A stretch of DNA of 64,000 nucleotides from an uncultured Saprospiraceae bacterium (GCA_937959275.1 CALGLU010000041.1:62001-126000), one strand, 5' to 3'. Counted from the stretch's first letter, positions 35,321-44,412 are shown. Made by a program: numbers and translations. The notes: generated from the sequence alone by a model not told the origin.

Positions 35321-37561
35321 ATGACATTCGTAAAAACATCCTATAACCGACGTTCATTTATAAAAGCAAATGCCATCGCAGGTAGCGGCTTGATGCTTAA
35401 CTTTTGTTGGTTTGCTTCTTGTCAAACATCAATAGACAATGAAGTGTTGAACATGCCAAAGGAATGGTTTGATTTCAATGGCTTTTTGAAAATAGGCGAT
35501 ACCGGTGTTGTCACAATTATGTCTCCCAATCCAGAAGGTGGTCAAAATGTAAAAACGTCAATGCCAATGATCGTGGCAGAAGAATTAGATGTCGGCTGGA
35601 AAGATGTCATTGTCGAACAAGCACCGCTCAATACTGATTTATATAGTCGTCAATTTATTGGAGGTAGTCAGGCGATTCGGCGCGGCTGGAGTGGCTTGCG
35701 CATGGCCGGTGCTGCTGCGCGACATATGCTGAGACAAGCTGCAGCACTAGAATGGGATGTGCCCATAGAAGAGGTGTCAACTGATGCTGGCATATTGAGT
35801 CATCTAGGGAGTGGTCGGTCGTCGAGCTATGGAGACATGGCTGCAGACGCTTCTACTATTTCAGTACCAAAGGAAGTAGAACTCAAAGAACTGTCGGATT
35901 TCAAAATCATTGGTACCTCTCAAAAAAATGTTGATGGATTGAACATTGTGACTGGTAAACCCTTGTTTGGGATTGACACGCATCGCGAGGGGATGTTGAT
36001 CGCAATGATCGCTCACCCGCCCGCATTTGGGATGCGGCTAAAATCCATTGATGCGACTAAGGCTAAAGGTATGCCTGGCATTAAAGATGTCTTCATGATC
36101 AAAGCGTTAAACAGTGATTATGAAAAGCAATTTTTTGATACCTGCCAATTTCCAGATGTTGCCGTTATTGTGGGTAACACGACATGGGAAGTGATGAATG
36201 CTAAGAAAGCTCTAGAGCTCAAGTATGAACCAATACAAGCCGTAACTGAAACCTACAATCGGTTTGGGACAAAGTTGCAAAGACATATTCCTGCGGGACT
36301 TGAAAATACCACTGAACATTACACACAAATGAAAGCAAAGGCTGCTAAGTTGGGGAATGTTCGCAGGAGAGACGGAGATCCAGAGGCAGCGTTTAAACGT
36401 GCAGCGAAGGTGATTGAGCGTACATATACTGCGCCATTTTTAGCTCATAATTGTATGGAGCCAATGAATTTCTTCGCAGACGTTAAGGCTGATCGAGCAG
36501 AGTTAATCGGCCCCTTGCAAAAACCTGAATTTACAGAGCAAGCCTTGTCTGCACGGATCGGCATGCCAGTTGAGAATATCGATATTAAAATGACTAGACT
36601 TGGTGGAGGATACGGCAGACGTTCATACGCGCATTGGTTATTGGAGGCTGCGTTGATTAGTCAAAAAATGAAGGCTCCAATTAAGCTCATCTATTCGCGC
36701 GAGGATGATATGACTGGTGGTATATATCGACCAGCTTATCATGTAAGACTCAGGGCAGGTTTGGATGTTGATAATAAACTAATTGCATTTCATGTCAATG
36801 CAGGTGGCGTGCCAGAAAGCCCATTGGCAGCGAATCGATTTCCGGCGGGTGCTGTTGATCATTATTTAGCCGAAGACTGGACGATTGATTCGAATATTAC
36901 GGTTGGGTCATTTAGAGCTCCACGGTCAAATTTTATGGCGAGTTCTGAGCAATCCTTTTTGGATGAGGTGGCGGAATTGGCTGGTAAAGATCCAATAGAT
37001 TTTCGATTAGAATTATTGGATAGGGCCGCTAAACATCCGGTAGGAGAGAACAATGATTATGATGCAAAGCGCTATGCTGGTGTATTGGAATTGGTGAAGG
37101 AGAAGTCGGGTTGGGGAAGCACGGCTTCAAATGTTAGTCGAGGTGTCTCAGCTTATTTTTGTCATAATTCGTATTCTGCGCAGGTCTTGGATTTGACGAT
37201 GGAGGAGGGGAGGCCTGTGGTGGAGCGAGTTTGCTGTGCGGTGGATTGTGGTATCATCATTAATCCGGATGCGGCAGCGAATTTGGCTGAAGGTGCGATT
37301 GTTGATGGCATTGGAAATGCTTTATATGGTGAGTTGACCTTTGAGAATGGAGTGCCGACTAAAACGAATTTTGATCAATATCGGATGATTCGGATGGGTG
37401 AAGCACCTAAGCAAATTGATGTTCATTTTGTGGAGAGTGAGATTGATCCGACGGGAATGGGAGAGCCTACATTTCCGCCTGTGTTTGCAGCGTTGGCGAA
37501 TGCTTTGTATCAAGCGAATGGTGAGCGGTATTATGATCAGCCGTATTTTAGAGACGCATAA
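35321..37561 (+). CDS. Xanthine dehydrogenase-family molybdopterin-binding subunit (IorB-like), Tat-exported
   Basis: The product has 746 residues. The N-terminus has a twin-arginine signal (RRSFIK at 10-15, then AIAGSGLMLNFCWF). The body is the aldehyde oxidase/xanthine dehydrogenase large-subunit fold as in isoquinoline 1-oxidoreductase beta: SPNPEGGQNVKTSMPMIVAE, GGSQAIRRGW, TRLGGGYGRRSYAHW, GSFRAPRSN and the catalytic Glu in PTGMGEPTFPP near the C-terminus. It hydroxylates an N-heterocycle or aldehyde with Mo-cytosine-dinucleotide cofactor. The normal partner, a small [2Fe-2S] IorA subunit, is not adjacent. A mocA-like gene for the cofactor lies 0.8 kb downstream. Confidence 0.85.
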   Translation: MTFVKTSYNRRSFIKANAIAGSGLMLNFCWFASCQTSIDNEVLNMPKEWFDFNGFLKIGDTGVVTIMSPNPEGGQNVKTSMPMIVAEELDVGWKDVIVEQAPLNTDLYSRQFIGGSQAIRRGWSGLRMAGAAARHMLRQAAALEWDVPIEEVSTDAGILSHLGSGRSSSYGDMAADASTISVPKEVELKELSDFKIIGTSQKNVDGLNIVTGKPLFGIDTHREGMLIAMIAHPPAFGMRLKSIDATKAKGMPGIKDVFMIKALNSDYEKQFFDTCQFPDVAVIVGNTTWEVMNAKKALELKYEPIQAVTETYNRFGTKLQRHIPAGLENTTEHYTQMKAKAAKLGNVRRRDGDPEAAFKRAAKVIERTYTAPFLAHNCMEPMNFFADVKADRAELIGPLQKPEFTEQALSARIGMPVENIDIKMTRLGGGYGRRSYAHWLLEAALISQKMKAPIKLIYSREDDMTGGIYRPAYHVRLRAGLDVDNKLIAFHVNAGGVPESPLAANRFPAGAVDHYLAEDWTIDSNITVGSFRAPRSNFMASSEQSFLDEVAELAGKDPIDFRLELLDRAAKHPVGENNDYDAKRYAGVLELVKEKSGWGSTASNVSRGVSAYFCHNSYSAQVLDLTMEEGRPVVERVCCAVDCGIIINPDAAANLAEGAIVDGIGNALYGELTFENGVPTKTNFDQYRMIRMGEAPKQIDVHFVESEIDPTGMGEPTFPPVFAALANALYQANGERYYDQPYFRDA

Positions 37562-37724
37562 TTCTTATAAAACGACTGAACATTAAATAAGTGAAGCAAA
37601 TGTAAGTTTTGCTATGCATAATTTAATCAGTAAATGAATCATAAAAGAAATTAGTAATTGAAAGAAATATTTGTCCTTGACTTTTGTGACTATATAATGG
37701 ATCTTCAAAACTATATTAACATAA

Positions 37725-38117
37725 AGTATTAATGAAGAATTTGCCTTAAAAGAAAAGTTTTATTTTAAGTTAATATTTCTAAATGATGTCCTAACAAGTA
37801 TACAAGAATTCCGTGATAATAACCTTTATAGAGAAATCAGCAACGAACAAATTGGGAAATTCACACTTCGCACTTTACATGATCTCAAGTTTTATGGTAT
37901 AAATAAAATAAATTATGGAATCTCATACCTGGGTGGCAAATGTCCAAAAGATTTCATGTTGCCAAATTTGGAAGTAGGTCCTATTCAATATATGGGTAAA
38001 CTGTCAAACAATGAAGTACCATGGTCTTGGCTTCCTTTTGAGATTCACCTTTGTTGGCCGGCTCTATTAGAATTCGATTTTACCTCGTTTTATTATGCAT
38101 TACTTAAAAAGGAGTAA
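37725..38117 (+). pseudogene. Open frame without a normal start, possible gene remnant
   Basis: From just after a TAA (37722-37724) to TAA at 38115-38117 one frame stays open for 130 codons. Translation reads like real protein: EFALKEKFYFKLIFLNDVL, then FTLRTLHDLKFYG, then GISYLGGKCPKDFMLPNLE, then PWSWLPFEIHLCWPALLEFD. No ATG, GTG or TTG occurs near its beginning; the nearest candidate is ATT at 37728, and the first ATG comes about 70 codons in. It may be a 5'-truncated gene or one using ATT. The family is not recognised. Confidence 0.4.
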
Positions 38118-38165
38118 ACTTGATGTTTTATGAAGTGCTTAATCTAATTAAATTATCAGTTGCTG

Positions 38166-38337
38166 AATAGAGAAGTGGCGGCTGCCTGCTCATTATGCGG
38201 AGCAGATTAATGAGCATAGCTTTTTTGCTTCGTTTTTCAGCGACTGGAAAAATGAAGGCCTGCCTGGCGAAGGCATTTTAGCTTTGTATGTCTTACTTCC
38301 GAACACTCCAGGTATAGAGTACTCTTATTTAGAAATA
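38166..38337 (+). pseudogene. Second reading-frame fragment after the 37.7 kb frame
   Basis: After a TGA the frame starting TGG at 38175 reads WRLPAHYAEQINEHSFFAS, then FFSDWKNEGLPGEGILALY, then VLLPNTPGIEYSYLEIL, and runs to the mocA end. It has no start codon of its own, and a 15-codon ATG frame (MFYEVLNLIKLSVAE) precedes it in another phase. This pattern fits a frameshifted or decayed gene. An alternative is chance openness, since the stretch is short. Confidence 0.3.
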
Positions 38338-38925
38338 TTAAACGAGCTTCTGCTGATCCTCTGGCGTATCAATATCAACCAAATAGTTTTGCTTGGCAGA
38401 TTTGAATTTCACATACTTCTCTTTGTGTTTTAAAATAACACTCCGACAGCCATCTACATAGGTTTCAGAAAGAATATCATCTTTATAGGCAGCATCAAAA
38501 ATAACAGGATGGCCAGGCTTATCATTTACCCAAGGTCTAATGATACGTCCATTGCCAGACTGATGCCAAAACTGGATGAGCGCTTCATAATCCTCTGCTT
38601 GAATGAAGGGCATGTCTCCTAGGCAAATCATATAACCCGTCGCTTCATGTCTAGTAGCTAGCACACCAGTCTGAATGCTTGAGGTCTGTCCAGTCTGATA
38701 CTTTTTGTTTTCAACTGTTTTGATATGTTTGTTCTGGATGTGTTGACGAACTAAATCAGCTTCGTGCCCAAGAACGATAATGATCTCGTCAATCCCTTTT
38801 GTATTTGACAATTGTAAAATGGTCTCATTGACTAAGGTTGAATCTTTGTGTTTCAGCAATAATTTATTTTCTGCACCCATGCGAGTTGACATACCAGCAG
38901 CTAATATGATGGCTGATAATTTCAT
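38338..38925 (-). CDS. MocA-like molybdenum cofactor cytidylyltransferase
   Basis: The product has 195 residues. It is a nucleotidyltransferase of the MobA/MocA fold: the NTP-binding ILAAGMSTRMGAENKLLLKH at the start, ICLGDMPFIQAEDY (Asp of the metal site) and KPGHPVIFDA. Such enzymes attach CMP or GMP to molybdopterin. A cytidylyltransferase role suits the nearby hydroxylase, whose family uses the cytosine form. ATG 38925 gives the fold its normal start; a GTG at 38952 would overlap hemB by 7 bp. It begins 20 bp after hemB on the same strand. Confidence 0.75.
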   Translation of the reverse strand: MKLSAIILAAGMSTRMGAENKLLLKHKDSTLVNETILQLSNTKGIDEIIIVLGHEADLVRQHIQNKHIKTVENKKYQTGQTSSIQTGVLATRHEATGYMICLGDMPFIQAEDYEALIQFWHQSGNGRIIRPWVNDKPGHPVIFDAAYKDDILSETYVDGCRSVILKHKEKYVKFKSAKQNYLVDIDTPEDQQKLV

Positions 38926-38945
38926 ATTGCTCTGCTCATTATCAG

Positions 38946-39941
38946 TTAACACTTACCGTCTTTGACGAGCTGTGCATAGTCTTTGGCAAAATAGGTGATG
39001 ATAGCGTCTGCACCAGCTCTTCGTAAGGATAGTAATGTTTCCGGCATTGCTTTCTCAAAATCTAGCCATCCTTTTTGACAGGCCGCTGTAAGCATTGCAC
39101 ATTCTCCACTAACATGGTAGGCTGCTATTGGTAAGTTGAAATTGTTCTTCATTAAGTGAATCACATCCATGTAGTGAATCGCAGGCTTAACCATTAAAAA
39201 ATCTGCCCCTTCAAATTCGTCTAACTCGCCTTCGATGAGTGCCTCCTGCTTATTTGCAGGATCCATCTGATACGACTTTTTATCTTTTGGAATAGACGGA
39301 TCATCAACTGGCGCAGAATCAAGAGCGTCTCTAAATGGGCCATAAAATGCGCTGGCATATTTAGCCGTGTAAGACATGATCGAGGTGTTGTGAAATTCCT
39401 GTTCGTCCAAACCTTCTCTAATCGCCCCAACTCTCCCGTCCATCATATCTGATGGGCCTATAATGTCAAAGCCCGCGTGTGCCTGAGCTATTGCCATTCT
39501 CACTAAAACATCTACAGTATCATCATTGACTATTGCGCCATCTCTAACTATCCCATCGTGGCCATGGATGCTATACGGATCAAGCGCGACATCGCTGATT
39601 AAAGTAATATCTGGAAACTTCGCTTTTATTTCTTTGGCTGCCTGTAGATATATATTGCGATCATCATAGCTATGAGTTCCTGTAGCGTCCTTGTATTCAT
39701 CTTTGATTTTGGGGAATAATATGAATGTTTGGAGACCTAGATTTATACATGATTCTATCTCATGAAGCATGGTATCTAAAGACCATCTATAATTTCCCGG
39801 CAGGGATAATACTTCATCTTTAATATGCTCACCATCCACTAAAAAAAGAGGATAGATTAAATTAGATAAGGATAAGATGGTCTCTCTTGTTAAAGCGCGG
39901 ATGGCTTTTGATTTACGATTTCGTCGTGGTCTTTGTAGCAT
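38946..39941 (-). CDS. hemB: Delta-aminolevulinic acid dehydratase (porphobilinogen synthase)
   Basis: The 331-residue product joins two 5-aminolevulinate molecules into porphobilinogen for haem. ATG 39941 starts at [20 protein letters not shown], as in the family; a longer form would lie wholly over yidD in another frame. The active-site Schiff-base Lys is in [10 protein letters not shown]. The metal site reads [14 protein letters not shown], with Asp/Ala where zinc enzymes have three Cys, so it should be of the Mg/K-dependent kind. Its start overlaps the yidD 3' end by 29 bp, and mocA follows after 20 bp. Confidence 0.94.
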   Translation of the reverse strand: MLQRPRRNRKSKAIRALTRETILSLSNLIYPLFLVDGEHIKDEVLSLPGNYRWSLDTMLHEIESCINLGLQTFILFPKIKDEYKDATGTHSYDDRNIYLQAAKEIKAKFPDITLISDVALDPYSIHGHDGIVRDGAIVNDDTVDVLVRMAIAQAHAGFDIIGPSDMMDGRVGAIREGLDEQEFHNTSIMSYTAKYASAFYGPFRDALDSAPVDDPSIPKDKKSYQMDPANKQEALIEGELDEFEGADFLMVKPAIHYMDVIHLMKNNFNLPIAAYHVSGECAMLTAACQKGWLDFEKAMPETLLSLRRAGADAIITYFAKDYAQLVKDGKC

Positions 39942-40179
39942 GATCAGCTTTATTTCGTTTGGGATTTGGTGGTACCGGATCTGGGCCATGTGGTCCCCAG
40001 GGATGGCATCGACCAATTCTTCTAGCACCCAAATATACGCCTTTAAAAATACCCCATTCATTGATGGCTTGGATCATGTAGTTTGAACAACTGGGTTCAA
40101 AGCGACAGGTGGGACCGAGTAGGGGAGAAATCAATACTTGGTATACACGAATTGGAAAAATGAGAATCTTTTTAAACAT
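39913..40179 (-). CDS. yidD: YidD, membrane protein insertion efficiency factor
   Basis: The product has 88 residues. It is a short amphipathic protein that helps YidC-dependent insertion at the inner membrane. The family motif is clear: [20 protein letters not shown] then [12 protein letters not shown], with [15 protein letters not shown] near the end. The last residues are Lys/Thr-rich. Here it is the first gene of a hemB-mocA run and overlaps hemB, not rnpA/yidC as in many bacteria. Confidence 0.93.
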   Translation of the reverse strand: MFKKILIFPIRVYQVLISPLLGPTCRFEPSCSNYMIQAINEWGIFKGVYLGARRIGRCHPWGPHGPDPVPPNPKRNKADHATKTTTKS

Positions 40180-40226
40180 GATCTAATCAGTTCTATGAAG
40201 TGATTTAAGAATGTATGTTAAACTAG

Positions 40227-40328
40227 TTTGTATGTGCTTGATTTTCAAGATGATGCTCTTTTGGAGATGCATAGCCTTGGCTATGGATCGAGAAAAAGCA
40301 GAAGTATTGGGGATCAATGACATGCAAA
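40227..40328. repeat. Imperfect palindrome, 102 bp
   Basis: The two 50-nt arms (40227-40276 and 40279-40328) match as inverted copies at about 31 of 50 positions, around a 2-nt loop. The apex is CATAGCC-tt-GGCTATG, similar to the GATAGC apex of elements A and B. It lies in the 179-bp gap between yidD and the DUF6702 gene, and is preceded by CTAG. Confidence 0.55.
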
Positions 40329-40358
40329 ATAATTAACAATATATTCTTTAAATCACTT

Positions 40359-40859
40359 CTATAACTGAATCTCTCCTTTAAAATCTGTTGGATCGAATAA
40401 GAAGTGCCCCTTCTTAGTCTTTGATAATTTGACTTTGACAATGTTACGCTGATCATCGTACAGGTCCATCAATATTCTATTTTCAATGGATAGTGAAGTG
40501 TTGATGTCAACGTCTTCTATTTCCAGATAGCACCACACAGCAGCTAGGTCATCGGACATTTCCTTACCGATATAGTTGTATTCGATGGCTTGACCATCAA
40601 CCTCTAGTTTCACCATATCATGGATGTAGGCTATTATTTTATCTTCTGCTTCTGCATGTTCCTTCTTAGTAAACAAATACAAGTCTTCTGCACCTCTATT
40701 CACCAAAGCAGTTTCTAAGTCATCAATAAATATTCTCAAACTAATTTGTAGCGTGGTATCCTCTGCTTTGTATTCTATTTCACAATTGCTGATATGCAAA
40801 TCATGGACAGCCAGGTTTGGCAATAAGAATAGACAATATAGTAATGCGGTGAATTTCAT
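40359..40859 (-). CDS. DUF6702-family exported protein
   Basis: The product has 166 residues. A signal peptide (MKFTALLYCLFLLPNLAV) precedes a beta-rich protein: HDLHISNCEIEYKAEDTTLQ, ISLRIFIDDLETAL, LEVDGQAIEYNYIGKE and a C-terminal GHFLFDPTDF. The 'S.ceieyn....lqislriF.DDle.al' pattern is that of Bacteroidota DUF6702 proteins; their function is not known. Usually these sit near M1-type peptidases; here none is adjacent. Confidence 0.75.
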   Translation of the reverse strand: MKFTALLYCLFLLPNLAVHDLHISNCEIEYKAEDTTLQISLRIFIDDLETALVNRGAEDLYLFTKKEHAEAEDKIIAYIHDMVKLEVDGQAIEYNYIGKEMSDDLAAVWCYLEIEDVDINTSLSIENRILMDLYDDQRNIVKVKLSKTKKGHFLFDPTDFKGEIQL

Positions 40860-41086
40860 AGTCTGTATGTGAAGATAACGAAGAGTTACACAAATTGATT
40901 CGAAATAGGAGTCTTAGCATTTTGTTAATTCGACGTGTATTTCGATCCGTTCATCGAGATTAGTTGCAACGCCCTTACATTATGAGATATATTTGAGTAT
41001 CAAAACAAATTAAATACTGTGAAAGTAATTTAATGCAGAAATAAAATTTATAAAATAGTAATAATAAAATATTAAAAACTTAAACT

Positions 41087-41248
41087 ATGAGAAGTCAAGG
41101 AGCATTTCCAATACACACAGATGGGCTTAGGCCACGTAGATTTTTAGCAGACAGACGAGCTATGATGAGGCTTGATGCTGTGATACATGGTGCTAAGGCA
41201 ACAGATTATCAACTGATCCATAAAACAGAAAAGAGCAATGGTGAATAA
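41087..41248 (+). CDS. Tiny basic protein (53 aa), unknown
   Basis: ATG 41087 to TAA 41248 gives MRSQGAFPIHTDGLRPRRFL followed by ADRRAMMRLDAVIHGAKATD and a short charged tail ending KSNGE. It has no signal peptide or membrane segment and is rich in Arg. Its last 11 bases overlap the start of a second tiny gene in another phase, which suggests the two are translated together. An AT-rich leader of over 200 bp precedes it. It is short, so chance cannot be excluded, but the coupling and the shared hairpin at the end favour a real gene. Confidence 0.45.
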   Translation: MRSQGAFPIHTDGLRPRRFLADRRAMMRLDAVIHGAKATDYQLIHKTEKSNGE

Positions 41249-41426
41249 GGTAGAACCTGACGAATGGTGGTTCAAGATTAGACACACAATCGGCCATTCT
41301 CAATTTAAGATAAGCCCTGAAAAAGCAAAACACTTCCAACTCAACCCTGAACCTTTTGAAACTGCCTTTCTGTTTGCTGATTTTAAAAGACAACGTTTAA
41401 CTACTTTTCGTAGAGCACCGTTTTAA
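41238..41426 (+). CDS. Tiny protein (62 aa), overlapping partner, unknown
   Basis: It starts with ATG 41238 inside the end of the 53-residue gene. The product contains DEWWFKIRHTIGHSQFKISP, FQLNPEPFETAFLFADF and ends RLTTFRRAPF; it is aromatic and basic with no membrane segment. The stop codon overlaps the base of a 12-bp hairpin. I do not recognise the family. Confidence 0.45.
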   Translation: MVNKVEPDEWWFKIRHTIGHSQFKISPEKAKHFQLNPEPFETAFLFADFKRQRLTTFRRAPF

Positions 41427-41453
41427 GAAGCCTTTCCTTGTGAAGGGCTTCTT
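41425..41453 (+). terminator. Hairpin ending the tiny gene pair
   Basis: AAGAAGCC-T-TTC pairs with GAA-G-GGCTTCTT (12 pairs, one G-T) around a 5-nt loop. No long T run follows directly, but its place at the stop codon suggests an end-of-transcript role. Confidence 0.55.
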
Positions 41454-41556
41454 GCGTATGAGGATTTTTGGTTCTGAATTTTGAATATTTCGTTTTAAGA
41501 AAGATTCTAGATTTTTTTTTAGTTACCTTAATGATGTCACACAAACATAGCACATC

Positions 41557-43140
41557 ATGAAACTGCAATTTATCGTTTTTATCATTTTTATTTCCTTCTC
41601 TCTATCATCTCAAGAATCCAAACTCGAAGCCTTAAAAAAAGAAGTCGCGATGACGATTGACGGCCAGGCAAAGCAAGCCCAAGTCATGGTCGATAAAGTC
41701 TTCAGTTTTGCGGAACTGGGTTTTCAGGAATATGAAACATCAAAGTACATTACCGATATCTTAAAAGAGAATGGCTTTAGTGTTGAAGATAGTATATCAG
41801 GGATTCCAACAGCCTGGTGGGCAAAGTGGGGGAGCGGCAAACCCGTTATTGCAGTAGGGTCTGATCTAGATTGCATCCCAAAGGCATCACAGGTGCCAGG
41901 CGTCGCCTATCATAAACCAATCGTTGAAGGAGCGCCAGGCCATGGTGAAGGGCATAATTCTGGGACGCCATTAAATGTGATTGCCGTACTAGCAGTCAAG
42001 GAACTTATGGAGCGCGAAAATATACAAGGTACATTAATCGTGTGGCCAGGCGTTGCTGAAGAATTGGTGGGGACGAAAGCATATTACACGCGGGATGGTT
42101 ATTTTGATGATGTTGATATTTCCATTTTTACACACGTGTCGAGTAATTTGTCAGTGTCCTATGGGCAGGCGAGAGGCACTGGTTTAATTTCTGTTGAATA
42201 CGAATTTGAAGGAGAGGCCGCGCACTCTGCGGGTTCGCCGTGGCGTGGTCGGAGCGCAGCAGATGCGGTGGAGTTAATGAATATTGGATGGCAATATCAG
42301 CGGGAGCATTTGGATCCGCTACATCGATCTCATTCAATTATCAATTATGGAGGTGACCAGCCAAATGTTGTGCCATCAAAAGCAAAAATCTGGTACTACT
42401 TTCGTCACGTAACCTATCCCAAAATTATGGAGGTATATGAACGTGCAAATAAAATGGCGGAAGGTGCAGCGTTGATGTCTAATACAACATATAAGAAAAA
42501 AGTATTGGGCTCTGCGTGGCCTCGTCATTTTAATCAAGTGATTGCTGAAGAGATGTATGAAAATATTCGAGAAATAGGATTACCTGAATGGTCTGAAAAT
42601 GATCAGGTTCTTGCGCGCGCTGTGCAAAAGGAAGTTGGTTCTCCAGATATCTTTGATGGATTATCTGAGAAGTTAGATACGATTGGCATTCCAACTACTC
42701 GATTTATCAGCGGAGGTTCAGATGATATCGGGGATATCTCCTGGAAGCTGCCGACTGTCACCTTAAGATTTCCTTCTAATATTCCTGGACTCCAAGGACA
42801 CCACTGGTCCAATGCAATCGCTATGGCAACACCAATCGCACACAAAGGTGTAGTCGCTGGTGCAAAGGTTGAGGCGATGACCATACTTGATTTTTTATTG
42901 CAGCCAGAAAAAGTTGAAGCTGCTTGGACGTATTTCACAGAAGAGCAAGGGATGAAAGAAGAGTATGTGCCGATGGTGACTAAGGACGATTCTCCCGCTA
43001 TTTATTTAAATACGGAAATCCAGGGAGAGTTTAGGGAGCGCTTGGAGAAGTATTATTATGATGAGAATAAATTTGATAGTTATTTGAATCAGCTTGGGGT
43101 GACTTATCCGACTTTAAAAACTATTGAGGGTGAAGAATAA
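41557..43140 (+). CDS. M20-family amidohydrolase, exported (AbgB-like)
   Basis: The product has 527 residues. A signal peptide (MKLQFIVFIIFISFSLSS, then QE) is followed by an M20D dizinc hydrolase similar to p-aminobenzoyl-glutamate hydrolase subunit B. AVGSDLDCIPKAS replaces the usual HxDxDxxP, then APGHGEGHNSG (GHGxGHN) and VWPGVAEELVGTKAY supply zinc ligands and the catalytic Glu. A lid domain (AHSAGSPWRGRSAADAVELM) and a final GLQGHHWSNAIAMATP His follow. It likely cleaves N-acyl or peptide amides in the periplasm. Confidence 0.87.
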   Translation: MKLQFIVFIIFISFSLSSQESKLEALKKEVAMTIDGQAKQAQVMVDKVFSFAELGFQEYETSKYITDILKENGFSVEDSISGIPTAWWAKWGSGKPVIAVGSDLDCIPKASQVPGVAYHKPIVEGAPGHGEGHNSGTPLNVIAVLAVKELMERENIQGTLIVWPGVAEELVGTKAYYTRDGYFDDVDISIFTHVSSNLSVSYGQARGTGLISVEYEFEGEAAHSAGSPWRGRSAADAVELMNIGWQYQREHLDPLHRSHSIINYGGDQPNVVPSKAKIWYYFRHVTYPKIMEVYERANKMAEGAALMSNTTYKKKVLGSAWPRHFNQVIAEEMYENIREIGLPEWSENDQVLARAVQKEVGSPDIFDGLSEKLDTIGIPTTRFISGGSDDIGDISWKLPTVTLRFPSNIPGLQGHHWSNAIAMATPIAHKGVVAGAKVEAMTILDFLLQPEKVEAAWTYFTEEQGMKEEYVPMVTKDDSPAIYLNTEIQGEFRERLEKYYYDENKFDSYLNQLGVTYPTLKTIEGEE

Positions 43141-43247
43141 TAATGTTGATTGACTTAAATGACTTCCTACTTCTAATGCGAAGTTATTTAGCTGTAATCG
43201 TGATTTGTAAATAACTCATTAATTGCTTCTGAGGGCCTAATTTCATT

Positions 43248-44282
43248 ATGAAAAGAAGATCATTTAATAACCTTGTTGCGAAAGGAACGATCATGACAAG
43301 TATAGTACAAAGAGATCTCATGACAAACGAATTATTAAACGATAAAAAAAAGAATGCAGCGCTAAAAAGAGGGAGTAAGATTGGCCTGGTTACGCCTGCA
43401 GGGAAAATAAATGCAGATAGACTTGTAAAGACAAAAGTGAATCTAGATGCGCTAGGGCTGGAGTCTTACCATACTGACAATGTCCTTTTACAAGATGGGT
43501 ATATGGCGGGGAGTGACTCAATAAGAAAACAAGAGCTGCATGACATGTATGCAGATTCTTCAATTGATGGCATCTGGTGTATTAGAGGGGGCTATGGCGC
43601 CACAAGACTATTAGATGATCTAGATTTTGATCTGATTAAAAAGAATAAGAAGCCACTCATAGGTTATAGTGACATTACAGCACTACTCAATACGATTCAT
43701 CAAAAAACGGGCAGCCCCTGTTTTCATGGACCGGTTGCTTCATCTACAATGACAGATTACACGATTCAGAATCTTGCACCATTATTTGGTTTGAGCGATG
43801 ATCATATAATCCAGTTGTCTGATGAGAATATATCGAGAGGACAGGAGGAAGACGTATTCAAATGTAAGACAATTACGTCTGGAATAGCAAGAGGTGAACT
43901 CGTAGGTGGTAATCTCTCTTTATTAGTCTCACTCTTAGGTACGGACCATGAAGTGAAAACAAAAAATAAAATAGTTTTCATAGAAGATATAGGCGAAGCC
44001 CCTTATAGAATAGATAGAATGCTCACCCAATTGATTTCAACTGGCTTTTTTGATAAAGTAAAAGGAATTGTGTTAGGCGTTTTTGCTGGCTGTGAACGAA
44101 AAGATGACAAGACTCAGACCTTACATGAAGTCGTTGTCGAGAGAGTCAAACGATTGAATATTCCTGCTATCTATGGATTTTCATTTGGACATATAGATAA
44201 TCAATGTACATTTCCTATTGGAGCAAAAGCAGAAATTGATACAGGTAAGGCTCTGATAACATTACTTGAGGATGGGTATTAA
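43248..44282 (+). CDS. LD-carboxypeptidase (S66 family)
   Basis: The product has 344 residues. S66 peptidases trim the terminal D-Ala from murein tetrapeptide during recycling, or self-immunity peptides in the MccF branch. The catalytic triad is visible: nucleophile Ser in IGYSDITALL (about 141), Glu in VFIEDIGEAPYRIDRML, and His in FSFGHIDNQ. IRGGYGATRLLDDLDF is the conserved region before Ser. The N-terminal 35 residues (MKRRSFNNLVAKGTI...) are extra and carry an RRSF that looks like a decayed Tat signal; a later Met at 16 is an alternative start. Confidence 0.88.
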   Translation: MKRRSFNNLVAKGTIMTSIVQRDLMTNELLNDKKKNAALKRGSKIGLVTPAGKINADRLVKTKVNLDALGLESYHTDNVLLQDGYMAGSDSIRKQELHDMYADSSIDGIWCIRGGYGATRLLDDLDFDLIKKNKKPLIGYSDITALLNTIHQKTGSPCFHGPVASSTMTDYTIQNLAPLFGLSDDHIIQLSDENISRGQEEDVFKCKTITSGIARGELVGGNLSLLVSLLGTDHEVKTKNKIVFIEDIGEAPYRIDRMLTQLISTGFFDKVKGIVLGVFAGCERKDDKTQTLHEVVVERVKRLNIPAIYGFSFGHIDNQCTFPIGAKAEIDTGKALITLLEDGY

Positions 44283-44353
44283 TCTGAGTTTGATGCTAAC
44301 TCACAATTATGTAGTGATTTGTCAATGCTCCGGTTTAGAAACGATCAAAAAAA

Positions 44354-44382
44354 TAGCTTAACCAATATGAATCAGTTAAGCC
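44354..44382. terminator. Hairpin between convergent genes
   Basis: TAGCTTAAC and GTTAAGCCA pair over 7-8 bp with an 11-nt loop and A/T runs on both sides. It probably ends both the S66 peptidase gene and the fasciclin gene. Confidence 0.55.
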
Positions 44383-44412
44383 ATTTATAATATTTAATTA
44401 AATCTTACTCTT

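Noticed and set aside
39942-40061. Longer hemB start (40 extra residues)
   Set aside because: The extension lies over yidD in another frame and has no conserved sequence; the family starts at MLQRPRRNR.
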